A program made the translations under genes and the position numbers. Source: Desmonostoc geniculatum HA4340-LM1 (GTDB lineage Bacteria; Cyanobacteriota; Cyanobacteriia; Cyanobacteriales; Nostocaceae). From it: a stretch of 64,000 bases of DNA. The stretch covers positions 124,001 through 188,000 of the forward strand of contig JAHHHB010000003.1 in NCBI GenBank assembly GCA_019359545.1, written 5' to 3'. How positions within the stretch are numbered: the stretch's first letter is position 1; every line of letters starts with the position of its first letter. Of this stretch, positions 16,531-26,093 are shown one piece after another. The notes beneath the pieces are model-generated. The model made no database searches, was not told the origin of the DNA, and saw only the letters and a program-made list of their open reading frames with translations.

Positions 16531-17127
16531 TTAAAACAGTGTAAGAATGTACACCAAAGTGAAAAGAACAATCCAAATAATGTCTACGAAGTGCCAGTAA
16601 ATTTCTGCCATTTCGATGAAGGTGTGATTTGTTGCAGAATATTGACCGGGACGGCGCGATCGCCACAACACAGCTAATATGAATAACAGTCCCACAAAAA
16701 CGTGTAAACCGTGGAATCCTGTCATCAAATAAAAGCAGTTGGCGAAGACATTGGTAGTCAGACCATATCCTAAAGTTGCGTACTCATAAGCCTGACCAAT
16801 CAAGAAAATTGCTCCCATGATGGCGGTAATTGTGTACCACAGTTGCATTCCCTTGACATTATTCTTTTTAATCGCCGTATCGCCGAAGTGAATCACGAAA
16901 CTGCTAGACACCAGAATAATGGTGTTAATCGTCGGCAACAATAACTCTACTTCTGTTCCTTCCGGAGGCCAAACAGCTGTAGTGCCGCGGAAAAACAAAT
17001 AGGTGGCAAAAAATCCGCCGAACATCAGGGATTCAGAGACGAGGAATGTTAACAGTCCCCAAACTCTTAAATCTGGATGTTCTTCGTGATGTCCTGCGCT
17101 TTCATGTTCTGTTGTAGCTATAGTCAT
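16531..17127 (-). CDS. ctaE: Cytochrome c oxidase subunit III
   Basis: Subunit III of the aa3-type oxidase, an integral membrane protein of the respiratory chain. From the ATG at 17127 (MTIATTEHESAGHHEEHPD) it has 198 residues; the frame is open to 17193 but that extension is repeat-derived. Five or so membrane helices are visible, with typical motifs FFATYLFFRGTT, FYLMTGFHGLHVFVG and EIYWHFVDIIWIVLF. It is third in the ctaC-ctaD-ctaE order on this strand. With patB/cnfR and fdxB alongside, it corresponds to the heterocyst-type cox2 cluster of Anabaena. Confidence 0.95.
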   Translation of the reverse strand: MTIATTEHESAGHHEEHPDLRVWGLLTFLVSESLMFGGFFATYLFFRGTTAVWPPEGTEVELLLPTINTIILVSSSFVIHFGDTAIKKNNVKGMQLWYTITAIMGAIFLIGQAYEYATLGYGLTTNVFANCFYLMTGFHGLHVFVGLLFILAVLWRSRRPGQYSATNHTFIEMAEIYWHFVDIIWIVLFTLVYILTLF

Positions 17128-17184
17128 AGATTTCTTGACAATATTACCCGTTGCGTGTGTTTTTAAACGCAGAGGAACGCAAAG

Positions 17185-17272
17185 TAAACGCAAAGGTACG
17201 CAGAGAATTTACTAAGTGCTAACGAATAACTTTGCGCTCCTCTGCGCTATACTCTGCGCCCCTTTGCGTTTA
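17185..17272. repeat. Inverted repeat in the ctaD-ctaE spacer
   Basis: TAAACGCAAAGG-type sequence at 17185-17205 is matched by its reverse complement at 17252-17272 (19 of 21 positions). Transcribed, it would form a stem in the cox mRNA between ctaD and ctaE. The repeat belongs to the dispersed CGCAAAGGCGCAGAG family also found between hyp genes. Confidence 0.75.
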
Positions 17273-17305
17273 AAATTAAACCCTCAATTCGCCACGAAAG
17301 CTCCA

Positions 17306-18979
17306 CTAAACACTAGCTTCCGGTGTCCCTGCTGGCTGCACTTCAGTACTATGACCATTGCCGTAGTCATAAGGGCCATGAGTGACAACTGGCAACACTT
17401 CCCAGTTTTCAATGGCTGGTGGTGAGCTAGTTGTCCATTCTAGGGTCAAAGCTTGCCAAGGATTATCACCTGCCTTGGGTCCCTTCAACCAACTTTGAAT
17501 AATGTTGATGGCGAAGGGAATTACTGATATCCCCAAAACAAATGAACCAAAGGTACAAATTTGATTGAGGTCGATAAATTGGGGGTCATACATTGCTACT
17601 CTTCGTGGCATTCCTTTCAAACCCAATTCGTGCATGGGTAGGAAAGTTAAATTCGTGCCGATGAAGGTGAGGAAAAAGTGAATGCGTCCCCAGGTTTCAT
17701 TCAACATCCGTCCGGTCATTTTGGGGAACCAGTGATAAATACCGGCGTAAATGCCAAACACGGAACCGCCAAACAGAACGTAGTGGAAATGTCCTACCAC
17801 ATAATATGTGTCGTGGACGTGAATATCAAAGGGGGCTGTTCCCATTGTCACGCCGCTTAAGCCGCCCATGACGAACATCGATAACAAACCAATGGCGAAA
17901 AGCATGGCGCTGGTGAAGCGAATCTTACCACCCCAAAGGGTAGCAACCCAGCCGAAAATCTTCACGCCAGTGGGAACGGCAACAAGTAAGGTGGAGATGG
18001 TGAAGAACATCCGCATCCAACCGGGTGTACCGCTGGTAAACATGTGGTGTACCCAGACGAATAAACCGACGACGCAGATGGCTACACTGGAATAAGCGAT
18101 CGCTTTATAACCAAAAATTGGCTTCCGCGCATGTACTGGAATCACCTCCGACATAATGCCGAAGATGGGCAGAATCATTAAATATACTGCCGGGTGAGAA
18201 TAAAACCAGAACAAGTGTTGATAAATAACAACGTTACCGCCTGCATCTGGTTTAAAGAAGGAGGTGCCCAAGTTGAGGTCAAACAACAGCAGAATTAAAC
18301 CCGCTGCTAATACAGGTGTGGAGAGAAGCGCCAGAATGGAGGTTGCCAAGATTGCCCAGCAAAACAGGGGTACTTGATCCCATTTCATGCTGGGAACCTT
18401 CATCATCAAAATGGTGATCACAAAGTTCAGTGAACCCAAAATTGAAGAAGTTCCCACCAAAACGATCGCTAATATCCACATAGTTTGAGCTATTGGTGCT
18501 GTCACCAAGCTCAAAGGTGGGTAAGCTGTCCAACCTGATTGCGAACCGCCAAACAGGAAACTACCTAATATCAGCGCACCTGCTGGTGGGTTTAACCAAA
18601 AGGCGATCGCATTCAGCTTCGGGAAAGCCATGTCCCTAGCACCAACCATCAAAGGTACCAAAAAGTTACCAAATCCCCCAATGGCACTGGGGACAATCCA
18701 CAGGAAGATCATAATCGTCCCGTGGTTGGTCATGAAAGCGTTATACAGATTGGGGTCGAGTAAATCTGCATCAGGTGTTGCTAATTCGGCACGAATAGCG
18801 ATCGCCATCAATCCGCCGATGAGATAGAACACAAACGCCGTCACAAGATATTGAATACCAATAACCTTGTGGTCAATGTTAAATGTGAAATAATCCTGCC
18901 ACTTCCACGCTTGTTGATGAGAGGTGTGGGCGATCTTCTCTTCTGGTGGAGTGTTGGGTGGAAATTCTACCTGTGTCAT
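17306..18979 (-). CDS. ctaD: Cytochrome c oxidase subunit I
   Basis: The catalytic subunit with haem a and the haem a3-CuB centre, which reduces O2 to water and pumps protons. The 557 residues show about 12 membrane helices and the CuB histidine motifs WFYSHPAVYLMILP and VWVHHMFTSG, plus GHFHYVLFGG with the haem ligands. Length is normal. Start MTQVEFPPNTPPEEK is the first ATG. Spacers on both sides contain inverted repeats. In a nitrogen-fixing cell the enzyme would help keep O2 low. Confidence 0.97.
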   Translation of the reverse strand: MTQVEFPPNTPPEEKIAHTSHQQAWKWQDYFTFNIDHKVIGIQYLVTAFVFYLIGGLMAIAIRAELATPDADLLDPNLYNAFMTNHGTIMIFLWIVPSAIGGFGNFLVPLMVGARDMAFPKLNAIAFWLNPPAGALILGSFLFGGSQSGWTAYPPLSLVTAPIAQTMWILAIVLVGTSSILGSLNFVITILMMKVPSMKWDQVPLFCWAILATSILALLSTPVLAAGLILLLFDLNLGTSFFKPDAGGNVVIYQHLFWFYSHPAVYLMILPIFGIMSEVIPVHARKPIFGYKAIAYSSVAICVVGLFVWVHHMFTSGTPGWMRMFFTISTLLVAVPTGVKIFGWVATLWGGKIRFTSAMLFAIGLLSMFVMGGLSGVTMGTAPFDIHVHDTYYVVGHFHYVLFGGSVFGIYAGIYHWFPKMTGRMLNETWGRIHFFLTFIGTNLTFLPMHELGLKGMPRRVAMYDPQFIDLNQICTFGSFVLGISVIPFAINIIQSWLKGPKAGDNPWQALTLEWTTSSPPAIENWEVLPVVTHGPYDYGNGHSTEVQPAGTPEASV

Positions 18980-18984
18980 ATTTT

Positions 18985-19190
18985 TGTCCTTTGTCGTTTG
19001 TCATTTGTCATTTGTTGTTTGTCGTTTGTCGTTTGTCCGTTGTCATTTGCCTTTCGTCTTTTGTCTGTTGTCATTTGTCCGTTGTCATTTGTCATTTACT
19101 AATGACCAATGACTAATGACCAATGACTAATGACCAATAACTAATGACCAATAACTAATGACCAATGACTAATGACTCATGACTACTGAC
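18985..19190. repeat. Octamer tracts in the ctaC-ctaD spacer
   Basis: TTTGTC(A/G/C)T repeats fill 18985-19098 and TAATGACCAATGAC repeats fill 19098-19190. The two tracts are roughly reverse-complementary, so the spacer could form a long imperfect stem. The same family appears at 12246-12350 and 21978-22075. Confidence 0.8.
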
Positions 19191-20152
19191 TTTAGAGTTG
19201 CAGCACTAATCCCCATATCATGGATATGAGGGGCGAGAAACTCTGACGTTGATAACTCAACAGGGTTAATTGCAACGACTTGATGCTGCTTTTGAGCAAC
19301 TTGGTTTTCTGTCAACCAGGTTTGATATTCTTCTGGTGTGTGGACAATTACCTGTGTCCGCATTGAGCCGTGATAACCACCGCACAATTCAGCACAAACT
19401 ACAGGATATGCACCTGGTTTGGTGGCGACAAATCGTAGTTCGGTGGGAATTCCGGGAAGCGCATCTTGCTTCAGGCGGAAGTTTGGCACCCAAAATGAGT
19501 GAATTACATCGTCTGCTGAAAGGTTGAGTTGCACATCAGCACCGACGGGAACGTGCAATTCCCCAGAAGTAATGCCACTTTCAGGATAGTTAAATATCCA
19601 AGCATACTGTATGCCTTTGACATCAACAACTAAGTCAGCTGGTTTGCCTTGGGTTTTAGGAGACGCGCCAATTCCAATTGTTGGGGCAATTGTTGGAGCT
19701 GTTGTTGCTTCGGCGGTATCATTTAGAGTAGCTGCAAGAGCGGTTCCACTCATATGATTAACATGAGCTACTGAATGGGGATGACCCGCAGGTTCAAAGC
19801 CTCCCATACGGTTAAAAACATCTACACTGTAGATGCCCAAACACACAACAATAACTGTTGGAATTGCTGTCCAAAAAATTTCTAAAGGCAAGTTGCCTTC
19901 CACTGGTAAGCCATCGGTGTCATCTCCTCGACGCCGACGATACTTAACCAAAAAAATCACAATTGTTCCTTCTACTACTAAGAAGAGAGCGATCGCAATG
20001 GTAAACATAACGTTGAAAAAACCGTCTACCAAAGGCGCTTGTTGCGATGCTTGTTCCGGTAGTAGAGTGTGGTTTTGACCAATCCAAATGCTAATTGCTG
20101 TGACTACTATCCCAGCAACCAGAGTCCATAGTGAAACAGGAACTTGTTGCAT
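19169..20152 (-). CDS. ctaC: Cytochrome c oxidase subunit II
   Basis: Subunit II accepts electrons from cytochrome c (or plastocyanin) at the CuA site. The 327 residues have an N-terminal membrane anchor, a second helix (VMFTIAIALFLVVEGTIVIFLV) and the periplasmic/lumenal cupredoxin domain. The CuA motif CAELCGGYHGSM (about residue 252) is complete, so this is a cytochrome c oxidase and not a quinol oxidase. An alanine/threonine-rich loop (about 130-165) separates the helices from the cupredoxin core. It is first in the operon and follows fdxB by about 660 bases. Confidence 0.96.
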   Translation of the reverse strand: MQQVPVSLWTLVAGIVVTAISIWIGQNHTLLPEQASQQAPLVDGFFNVMFTIAIALFLVVEGTIVIFLVKYRRRRGDDTDGLPVEGNLPLEIFWTAIPTVIVVCLGIYSVDVFNRMGGFEPAGHPHSVAHVNHMSGTALAATLNDTAEATTAPTIAPTIGIGASPKTQGKPADLVVDVKGIQYAWIFNYPESGITSGELHVPVGADVQLNLSADDVIHSFWVPNFRLKQDALPGIPTELRFVATKPGAYPVVCAELCGGYHGSMRTQVIVHTPEEYQTWLTENQVAQKQHQVVAINPVELSTSEFLAPHIHDMGISAATLKSVVMSH

Positions 20153-20811
20153 ACATACTACCTGCTCTGTAAACCGTCTTTTAAGGTGTGATTTTCTGGG
20201 TATTGGGCATTGTTATCTATTCCCCATTCCCCATTCCCCATTCCCTATTCCCCATTCCCTTTCACAGGGCAGTGTTTTTTGTTTTCACTTAATTAACTTT
20301 CTAACGTGCAGCTATAAAAAATGGGGGAAACTTCCAGATTTTTTTCATATCTTCCCCCCAGAAAATTATCAATTATATTTCAACTCCTATGACAAAGGAA
20401 GCTAAAAACAGTGCTGAGTAAAAATTAAAATTAGACCTACTAAGCATCAAATTATTTTTAAGTAGTGAGTGCCTCGGCTTAGAGTGAAAGATTCATAAGT
20501 ACTACTTTTTACTCATTACTTCTTACAGGCTAAAAGCCCCGTTACTGCTAACAGCACTCAGCACTCTTTCCAGAAAAGCTAGTTGTTCTGGAGGACACTG
20601 TTAGTCCTAATATCGATCGGGCTACACTAGCAGCAAGTTTAAATTTGTCAATAACTAACATATTACGATTTACGCATTTGTCTACTATGAACTTTTTAGG
20701 AGTTCAAGTAAAGATATATATTCCCCTCTAGTTACCTTGCTGGGACGATTTGCCCTTTCTACAAACAGTGCCTCCTTGGACGAACAACAATATTCACTAA
20801 CCCCAAAAAGC
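20153..20811. other. Spacer between fdxB and ctaC
   Basis: No gene is seen. Heptamer CCCCATT repeats lie at 20221-20262, close to the ctaC start. The rest is AT-rich with no obvious GTA-N8-TAC site. The cox promoter is expected in it. Confidence 0.55.
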
Positions 20812-21105
20812 TTAATTTTTTAATGCAACATGGGTGTAGCAGTTCTTGGGACAAATCCGGGAACAAGCTTCACAACCAATACAGTTTTCTGGATAGCTAA
20901 CTGTCATCACTTTCCGTTCAATTTCTTCATCATCTTCATCTTCTACAAATTCCCCTTCTTCGTTGAGCGCTTTCAAACCTAGTACATTGTAGCCGCATAC
21001 CTTAATACATCTGCCACAGCCGATACATTTATCTTTGTCAATTTCTTGAGCAAATTTCGGTGTCCAAGTATTACCACCAAATGTCAAACCTGTTAGTTGT
21101 GCCAT
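20812..21105 (-). CDS. fdxB: Nif-type ferredoxin III
   Basis: A 97-residue 2[4Fe-4S] ferredoxin of the nif-specific FdxB/ferredoxin III family. It starts at the ATG 21105 ([18 protein letters not shown]); the frame is open to 21135. Cluster cysteines are C27/C30/C33/C37 and C75/C78/C81/C85, separated by an acidic loop ([12 protein letters not shown]). GAGGA precedes the start. Known FdxB proteins serve nitrogenase electron supply or cofactor assembly. It lies between patB/cnfR and the cox genes, the order seen in Anabaena. Confidence 0.93.
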   Translation of the reverse strand: MAQLTGLTFGGNTWTPKFAQEIDKDKCIGCGRCIKVCGYNVLGLKALNEEGEFVEDEDDEEIERKVMTVSYPENCIGCEACSRICPKNCYTHVALKN

Positions 21106-22217
21106 GAATGAATCCTCGGCAATTTTGCCTTGCAATTTGTTCTTACTTTAATCATTATATTATCCTAATATTTTGCTTTTTTGATATTCAATAATTATTT
21201 TTTTGTCATCAAAATTCGATGACTTTAAATTAGTATTTACATTATTTATTAGTGACATTTTATAGATGCAATTTATTGCTAACAATTATCGTGCATGTAG
21301 GGTGACACAGCAGTGCTACCCTAACCAGGTGTTACTAAAAGAATAGATAACTGACTAATATTTATAGCAAATAGAACCTAATGTAATGATATTTTTTTTC
21401 AAATACTTTGAAATTCAGCGGCATAAATATATACAAAAAGTATCTATATATACTAAATCTAATGTTTATTAATTACATTCTGATATATGCAATATGTATT
21501 TTTAAAAGCAACAATTTATGATTTAGTTTTGATTTCAAAATTTAGATAAAAGCTGATAAAGTAAATACTATTGTTTTTCCTTAGCTCACTGAATCAAAAG
21601 GACTTAATTGTGAAAGAAGTGTAATTTTTATAGCAGAATCAGATCGGGCATTAAATATTAAAATTATTAATAAATCAGATGAAAGATAATTCTAATCAAG
21701 TTAAATGTTGGCTAAAAATACTTTGAGTAAGGTTTTCCGGTAAAAGATCGAATGTTCCTTAAGTACACAATTAAATAAATGTTAAGATTTTTTTCTAAGC
21801 TCATTACGAACAACTTAATTATTTAATTCATGAAATGTATATTTAATAAAGAAGTAATATTAGGCTCGGTTTGAAAGTTTTAAAGAGCTTGAAATTTGGA
21901 TGCAAAGTCAAGCATATGGATGTGGGGAGTTAGTAAGCTAGTATGCATCCAAGCTACATGTTCTCTGGTTAAGCCTGTCATTAGTCATTGGTCATTGGTC
22001 ATTAGTCATTGGTTATTAGTCATTGGTCATTAGTCATTAGTAAATGACAAAGGACAAATGACAAATGACAAATAAAGTAAATATGTGTTTTAGCTGAGGG
22101 TGAGAAAAGACTATTCTCGCCAAAAACATAATGTGGTAGCGAGTGATGAATAAACAGGACTCATCCAGGGGAGACCTGAGCCAGACATCTCAACGATTAG
22201 AGTGGGAAAAGAGCCAT
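21106..22217. other. Intergenic region between fdxB and patB/cnfR
   Basis: About 1.1 kb, very AT-rich, without a credible gene. It should contain the two divergent promoters. A TAGGGT...ACCCTA hairpin with an inner AGCA-G-TGCT stem lies at about 21298-21323. TCATTAG/TCATTGG octamers fill 21978-22075. Confidence 0.6.
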
Positions 22218-23807
22218 ATGCCTTATACAATTCCTAACAACAGTTGCGTTGGATGTGACAATTGCCGTCCCCAATGTCCTACGGGTGCAATCAAAATAGA
22301 AGACAATGAATACTGGATCGATCCTTGTCTTTGTAACAATTGTGAAGGCTATTACGCAAAACCGCAATGTGTAATAGCTTGTCCAACTAATTCTCCCATT
22401 CCTTGGCAAGCGAAAAAGGGCAGATGTAAAGTTGAACCGAGAGATGCTACCAGTTTAGACTTATTTTCTAATGGAAAGAATAACCCATTTGCTTCAGCGA
22501 TCGCCATTTGGGAAGCTTGTAACGTACTGGCGCAGCGCACATCCTTACATTGGGAAACCGATGAACAAGGTTACTTGTCTTATGGCAGACAAATCAACCA
22601 AGGTAGAGGAGCGATCGCTTTTCACATCCAAGATCCATTTCAGGTGAACGACAAGGCCAGAGATTTAGCCGCAATTGAGGGACTGGATATTAGAGCCGCT
22701 TGCATACATCTAATTTTTGCAGCTTATGCTACAGCTTTAGATCAACCTTGGGAGCAAGAATTTGCGATCGATGAACGCCAAATTGAAAAATATTTGGGAA
22801 TGGAGAAACGCAAAGACTTAAACAAAGCAGCCAAGCTAGCTTTAATGAAAAATCTTGTCCAACAAGCTTGCTCACTAATTATCTCCATCGATTGGCCTCA
22901 ACAAGGGCGAATTAACGGATTCTCTGTTAAACAAAGCCGTTTATGGCACTTAGTGGACATTCAGCACCACTTTCAAGAAGACGCTCTCGGATGCAAATAT
23001 CTAATTGGGCTAACTTTTAAAGTCAAAGCCGGTATTTGGTCACAATATTTCTTAAACAAACAAGCATGTAAAGAGCGAACCGCATTTTATCAATATGGCA
23101 GTCTCCCCAAAACCCTGCCAACCACAGTCATGAGCATTTGGCAACAACATGAAGGAGCAGTCCGACTCATGTTGTGGTTGTTGTTTAAAACCAAAATGGG
23201 CAAAGAACAACGTATCACCATTCCTACTTTGCTGCGTGTTGCTTACGGTGAAGAAAAAGTCGCCCTCGCATCCAGACAACGCGAAGAACGCAAACGTCTG
23301 CTGCGAACTTTTGAAAGCGATTTGGAAATTCTCAATCATTATGGAATGAAACCAATTTTCGACCCAGTTACCTACCCACCAGAAATTCAACCTTTGTGGG
23401 CGAAGTTAATGGATATTCCCGAAGATCCAGATGAAGCATTGGAATTTTGGACTAATGACGGCGGTGCCGAAACTCGCCTCACAGATACAGGCCCTCGTGG
23501 TAAGTGGAATCTGCTAATGAATGCCCGAATTTTGGCTTTTGAACTACCACCAGAATGGGAACAACAAATTTCAGAATCACAGAAAAAGCAGCGGCGAGCT
23601 GTTAAGAATAAAAGAAAGTCCACAGCCACGAACGATTTATTGGGCGAACAAATTTTAGAAGCGCGAAAAAATTTGAATCTCTCCCAGAGAGAATTAGCAA
23701 AGCTAGCAGGTAAAAGCCAAAGCTGGATTCGAGATATCGAAAATGGTCGTCTAAAAGTCAAATTAGAAGACCAAGCACTGTTACGAAAAGTCTTAAATAT
23801 GGTTTAA
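22218..23807 (+). CDS. cnfR: PatB/CnfR ferredoxin-HTH regulator of nitrogen fixation genes
   Basis: CnfR (PatB in Anabaena) activates nif genes under low oxygen in heterocysts and related cells. From the ATG at 22218 (MPYTIPNNSC) it has 529 residues; an upstream ATG at 22146 would add 24 and cannot be excluded. Cysteines C10/C13/C16/C20 form one [4Fe-4S] motif, and C37/C39/C42/C51/C55 supply a second, fitting an O2-sensing N-terminal ferredoxin domain. The C-terminal 55 residues (ILEARKNLNLSQRELAKLAG, SWIRDIENGR) are an XRE-type helix-turn-helix. It is divergent from fdxB and the cox genes, as in Anabaena. Confidence 0.95.
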   Translation: MPYTIPNNSCVGCDNCRPQCPTGAIKIEDNEYWIDPCLCNNCEGYYAKPQCVIACPTNSPIPWQAKKGRCKVEPRDATSLDLFSNGKNNPFASAIAIWEACNVLAQRTSLHWETDEQGYLSYGRQINQGRGAIAFHIQDPFQVNDKARDLAAIEGLDIRAACIHLIFAAYATALDQPWEQEFAIDERQIEKYLGMEKRKDLNKAAKLALMKNLVQQACSLIISIDWPQQGRINGFSVKQSRLWHLVDIQHHFQEDALGCKYLIGLTFKVKAGIWSQYFLNKQACKERTAFYQYGSLPKTLPTTVMSIWQQHEGAVRLMLWLLFKTKMGKEQRITIPTLLRVAYGEEKVALASRQREERKRLLRTFESDLEILNHYGMKPIFDPVTYPPEIQPLWAKLMDIPEDPDEALEFWTNDGGAETRLTDTGPRGKWNLLMNARILAFELPPEWEQQISESQKKQRRAVKNKRKSTATNDLLGEQILEARKNLNLSQRELAKLAGKSQSWIRDIENGRLKVKLEDQALLRKVLNMV

Positions 23808-23875
23808 TAAGAATTCAGGAGTCAGAATTCAGAATTCAGAAGAAATTATCTATGACTGGCAGATAAATAAGATAC

Positions 23876-23911
23876 GTAGGGTGCGTTAGCGTTTCGCGTA
23901 ACGCGCCCTAC
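23876..23911. terminator. Hairpin between convergent genes
   Basis: GTAGGGTGCGTTA (23876-23888) pairs with TAACGCGCCCTAC (23899-23911), 12 of 13 positions Watson-Crick and one wobble. It lies between cnfR and the convergent sucrase/ferredoxin-like gene. GAATTC-type repeats flank it on both sides (23813-23840 and 23928-23950). It could terminate both genes, although no T-run follows. Confidence 0.5.
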
Positions 23912-23952
23912 AAATACTAAATCCTGACTGAATTCTGAATTCTGAATTCTAT

Positions 23953-24930
23953 TCATGTACTATAAGTCATTACCTTAGTAGAAGTAAGCCAGACACTAGA
24001 TAGAGCATATTTAGTAATCACTGACTCTTGTGCAGCATTGCATGAACTCTTAAGTTTTTGAGTCTTGGTTACATCTTTCACAAGTTTAGCTTGGTAAGTG
24101 TAGAGAGAACCAGAACTTTTTTCAAAACTTAGCTCAGCTAAAATAGTATTATTGTCTAAACTTTGCTCTAATATTTTGCCTGCAATTTTGTAATTAAACC
24201 AATCCCACCCTTCACTGAGGATTAATTCTCTTTCCAAAATCTGAAGTGCAGGTGGCAAAATTCCCGAACCTCGATAGACTTTTTGCAAGCATTGAATCTC
24301 GCCAGTACGAGTCAAAATCGATTTGAACGAATCTCGATCGAGAGCGCCGTAGTATCTTCCTTCTGGCAAGTCTATAACAGTTGGTGCAAACCGATGTCCA
24401 CCAAAGTGTGATGATTTCCAAATCCGCACATTGTCTAAGTCCAAATCAGAAATAGTTGCTGTAGCATGAAAATAAAAGGGATTTCCGTATCTGGCACAGC
24501 ACTTATCATGGCTACCGTGGGTACACACTAAAATATCTCTAGTTGCACTAGTTTCAACCTCAGAATTAGAGCCAATACCCCATAACCATTTTTGGACAAC
24601 TGCTGCTACTTGGTCAATATTTGACAGTATAAACTCTTGCTTATCATATCCATTACTCAAACCCTCTTTTTTTTGATAAATCAAAAGTGTAGTGTGGTTA
24701 ACTTTATGAGATAAATCATTAGCAATTAAGAGGAATCTAATCGGTAGTTTAGCACGCTTCACTTCGTCTACTAAAATCCTCAAATTCTCCGGCACCCATT
24801 TAGAATTCAACGCTTCTGATGTCCAAGGCGGAGGACACTCAATTAAAATATAAGTTTGGTAATTGGTGGCGCTACCAATAATATCTTCTCCTGCTTGCCG
24901 CGAATAATCAGAACAAAAAAAGGTATTCAT
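23953..24930 (-). CDS. Sucrase/ferredoxin-like family protein
   Basis: A 325-residue member of the Suc_Fer-like family, a thioredoxin-fold protein that binds a [2Fe-2S] cluster. Key motifs are CTHGSHDKCCARYG (about residues 151-164) and SSHFGGHRFAPTVIDLPEG, which carry the conserved cysteines and histidines. An N-terminal FCSDYSRQAGEDIIGSA is also family-typical. The cellular role is unclear despite the family name. It stands alone, convergent with cnfR. Confidence 0.88.
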   Translation of the reverse strand: MNTFFCSDYSRQAGEDIIGSATNYQTYILIECPPPWTSEALNSKWVPENLRILVDEVKRAKLPIRFLLIANDLSHKVNHTTLLIYQKKEGLSNGYDKQEFILSNIDQVAAVVQKWLWGIGSNSEVETSATRDILVCTHGSHDKCCARYGNPFYFHATATISDLDLDNVRIWKSSHFGGHRFAPTVIDLPEGRYYGALDRDSFKSILTRTGEIQCLQKVYRGSGILPPALQILERELILSEGWDWFNYKIAGKILEQSLDNNTILAELSFEKSSGSLYTYQAKLVKDVTKTQKLKSSCNAAQESVITKYALSSVWLTSTKVMTYST

Positions 24931-25265
24931 CTAACTATACTCATTAGTGTATTTTATGGACAAAATGTGTTGCTAAATACAGTTGTGTTCTTCGTTACAA
25001 TATCCTTGATTCAAGGGAATAAAAAAGAACAATATGCATTTCCCAGTTAAAACTAGGTAGGCGCTTTATAACATCATTATTGATTAACCTCTTGACAGTT
25101 AATCAATTCTCCACAATAGAGATAAACAGTGTCAAGACATATTTTTCCGTACCAACAGCATTAATTTTGTATTTAGTTTTATTGTTATTTGGTATCTCAT
25201 AAATTTTCCCTTGCTGAAACTCGGCTTTTGTAAACTTAATTTTTTTAGCAAAATCAAATATTCTA

Positions 25266-25326
25266 ATATATCTATCTATGTATAGATATTTTTATTATTC
25301 TCAATATTTTGAGAATAATAAAAATA
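25266..25326. repeat. Two adjacent AT-rich hairpins
   Basis: A perfect 18-bp stem (25287-25304 with 25309-25326, loop TATT) is preceded by an 8-bp palindrome ATATCTAT / ATAGATAT at about 25267-25290 that shares its right arm with the first. No open frame adjoins it. It could mark an RNA end or a recombination site. Confidence 0.7.
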
Positions 25327-25942
25327 ACTGGGTTTGATGTAGCCTGCTGACTTGTGGCGATACCTTTGGTAGGCTTCGCCAACGCAAGTTTCAATGCGGG
25401 CAAAATGCTTACCCCGCGATAATCACCCCTAGATTCAGCAATGCCAAGTAGTTAATTCAGCGATAAATGCTTTAGTACCCTGTACTCCATGCCTGACATG
25501 TTAACGATGAAGACTAGTGACTGATTATTTAGCAGCATCACTAATATCAACATTAACAAATTTAGTGTTTACCCTGTTACCCAATCTAACTTCCTGAAAA
25601 TCCGATTGGGATTTGATTTTAGGCATCTGCCTTGACTGTAACAGCAAGTCAATAAGAAATGCAAGTACTTGATAATCTTTATATTTTATTTACATTTTCT
25701 CGTCTCCAAGAGTTTGGTTAAATTAAGGTAAATGGGCATTTCATCGTCGGGAGGTATTACTATAGCAGAGATTGGTACTTTCTATATAATAGAAATTTTT
25801 CTCAATTATGACAAATGCGCTCAGGGTGTATAGCTGTGTATATAATGACCAACGGTTCCTTGATGGATACTATGTCTGGTGGTTAAAGATTAAGTAATTA
25901 AAGTATTATAGGCTACATAAATTTTGGCGATCGCTTTTCTCT

Positions 25943-26091
25943 TAACGTGAGTTCGATGGATAGAAAAGCCCAAAAAGGTTGCTAGATATGAATTTGCTCA
26001 ACTGTGCAGGCATCGCCTTTTTGTATACCCAGTTTTGCAAATCCATACATAGCAAGCTTTTTGCCTTTTTCAACCCATCGAACTCACGTTA
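25943..26091. mobile_element. MITE-like element with long inverted ends
   Basis: A perfect 17-bp terminal inverted repeat, TAACGTGAGTTCGATGG (25943-25959) and its complement (26075-26091), continues inward as an imperfect stem for about 28 more bases on each side. The element is 149 bp, has no gene and ends in TA at both edges, compatible with TA-target elements of the IS630/Tc1 type. It sits directly against the end of hicA. Confidence 0.7.
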
Positions 26092-26093
26092 CT

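Larger units (their letters stand above)
24931..26093. other. Long non-coding region with strong hairpins and a MITE-like element
   Basis: No credible gene over about 1.1 kb. It holds an 18-bp perfect hairpin (25287-25326) and a MITE-like element at 25943-26091 that ends three bases from the hicA stop. The middle part (25330-25900) contains a TAGGCTTCGCCAACGC-type repeat but nothing else I can name. Confidence 0.55.

Noticed and set aside
17128-17193. A longer N-terminus for ctaE
   Set aside because: The extra 22 codons are a translated CGCAAAGG repeat; the ATG at 17127 gives the family start.
18851-19112. Frames rich in Leu/Ser/Val/Cys on the + strand beside ctaC/ctaD
   Set aside because: They are translations of the TTTGTC octamer tract, not proteins.
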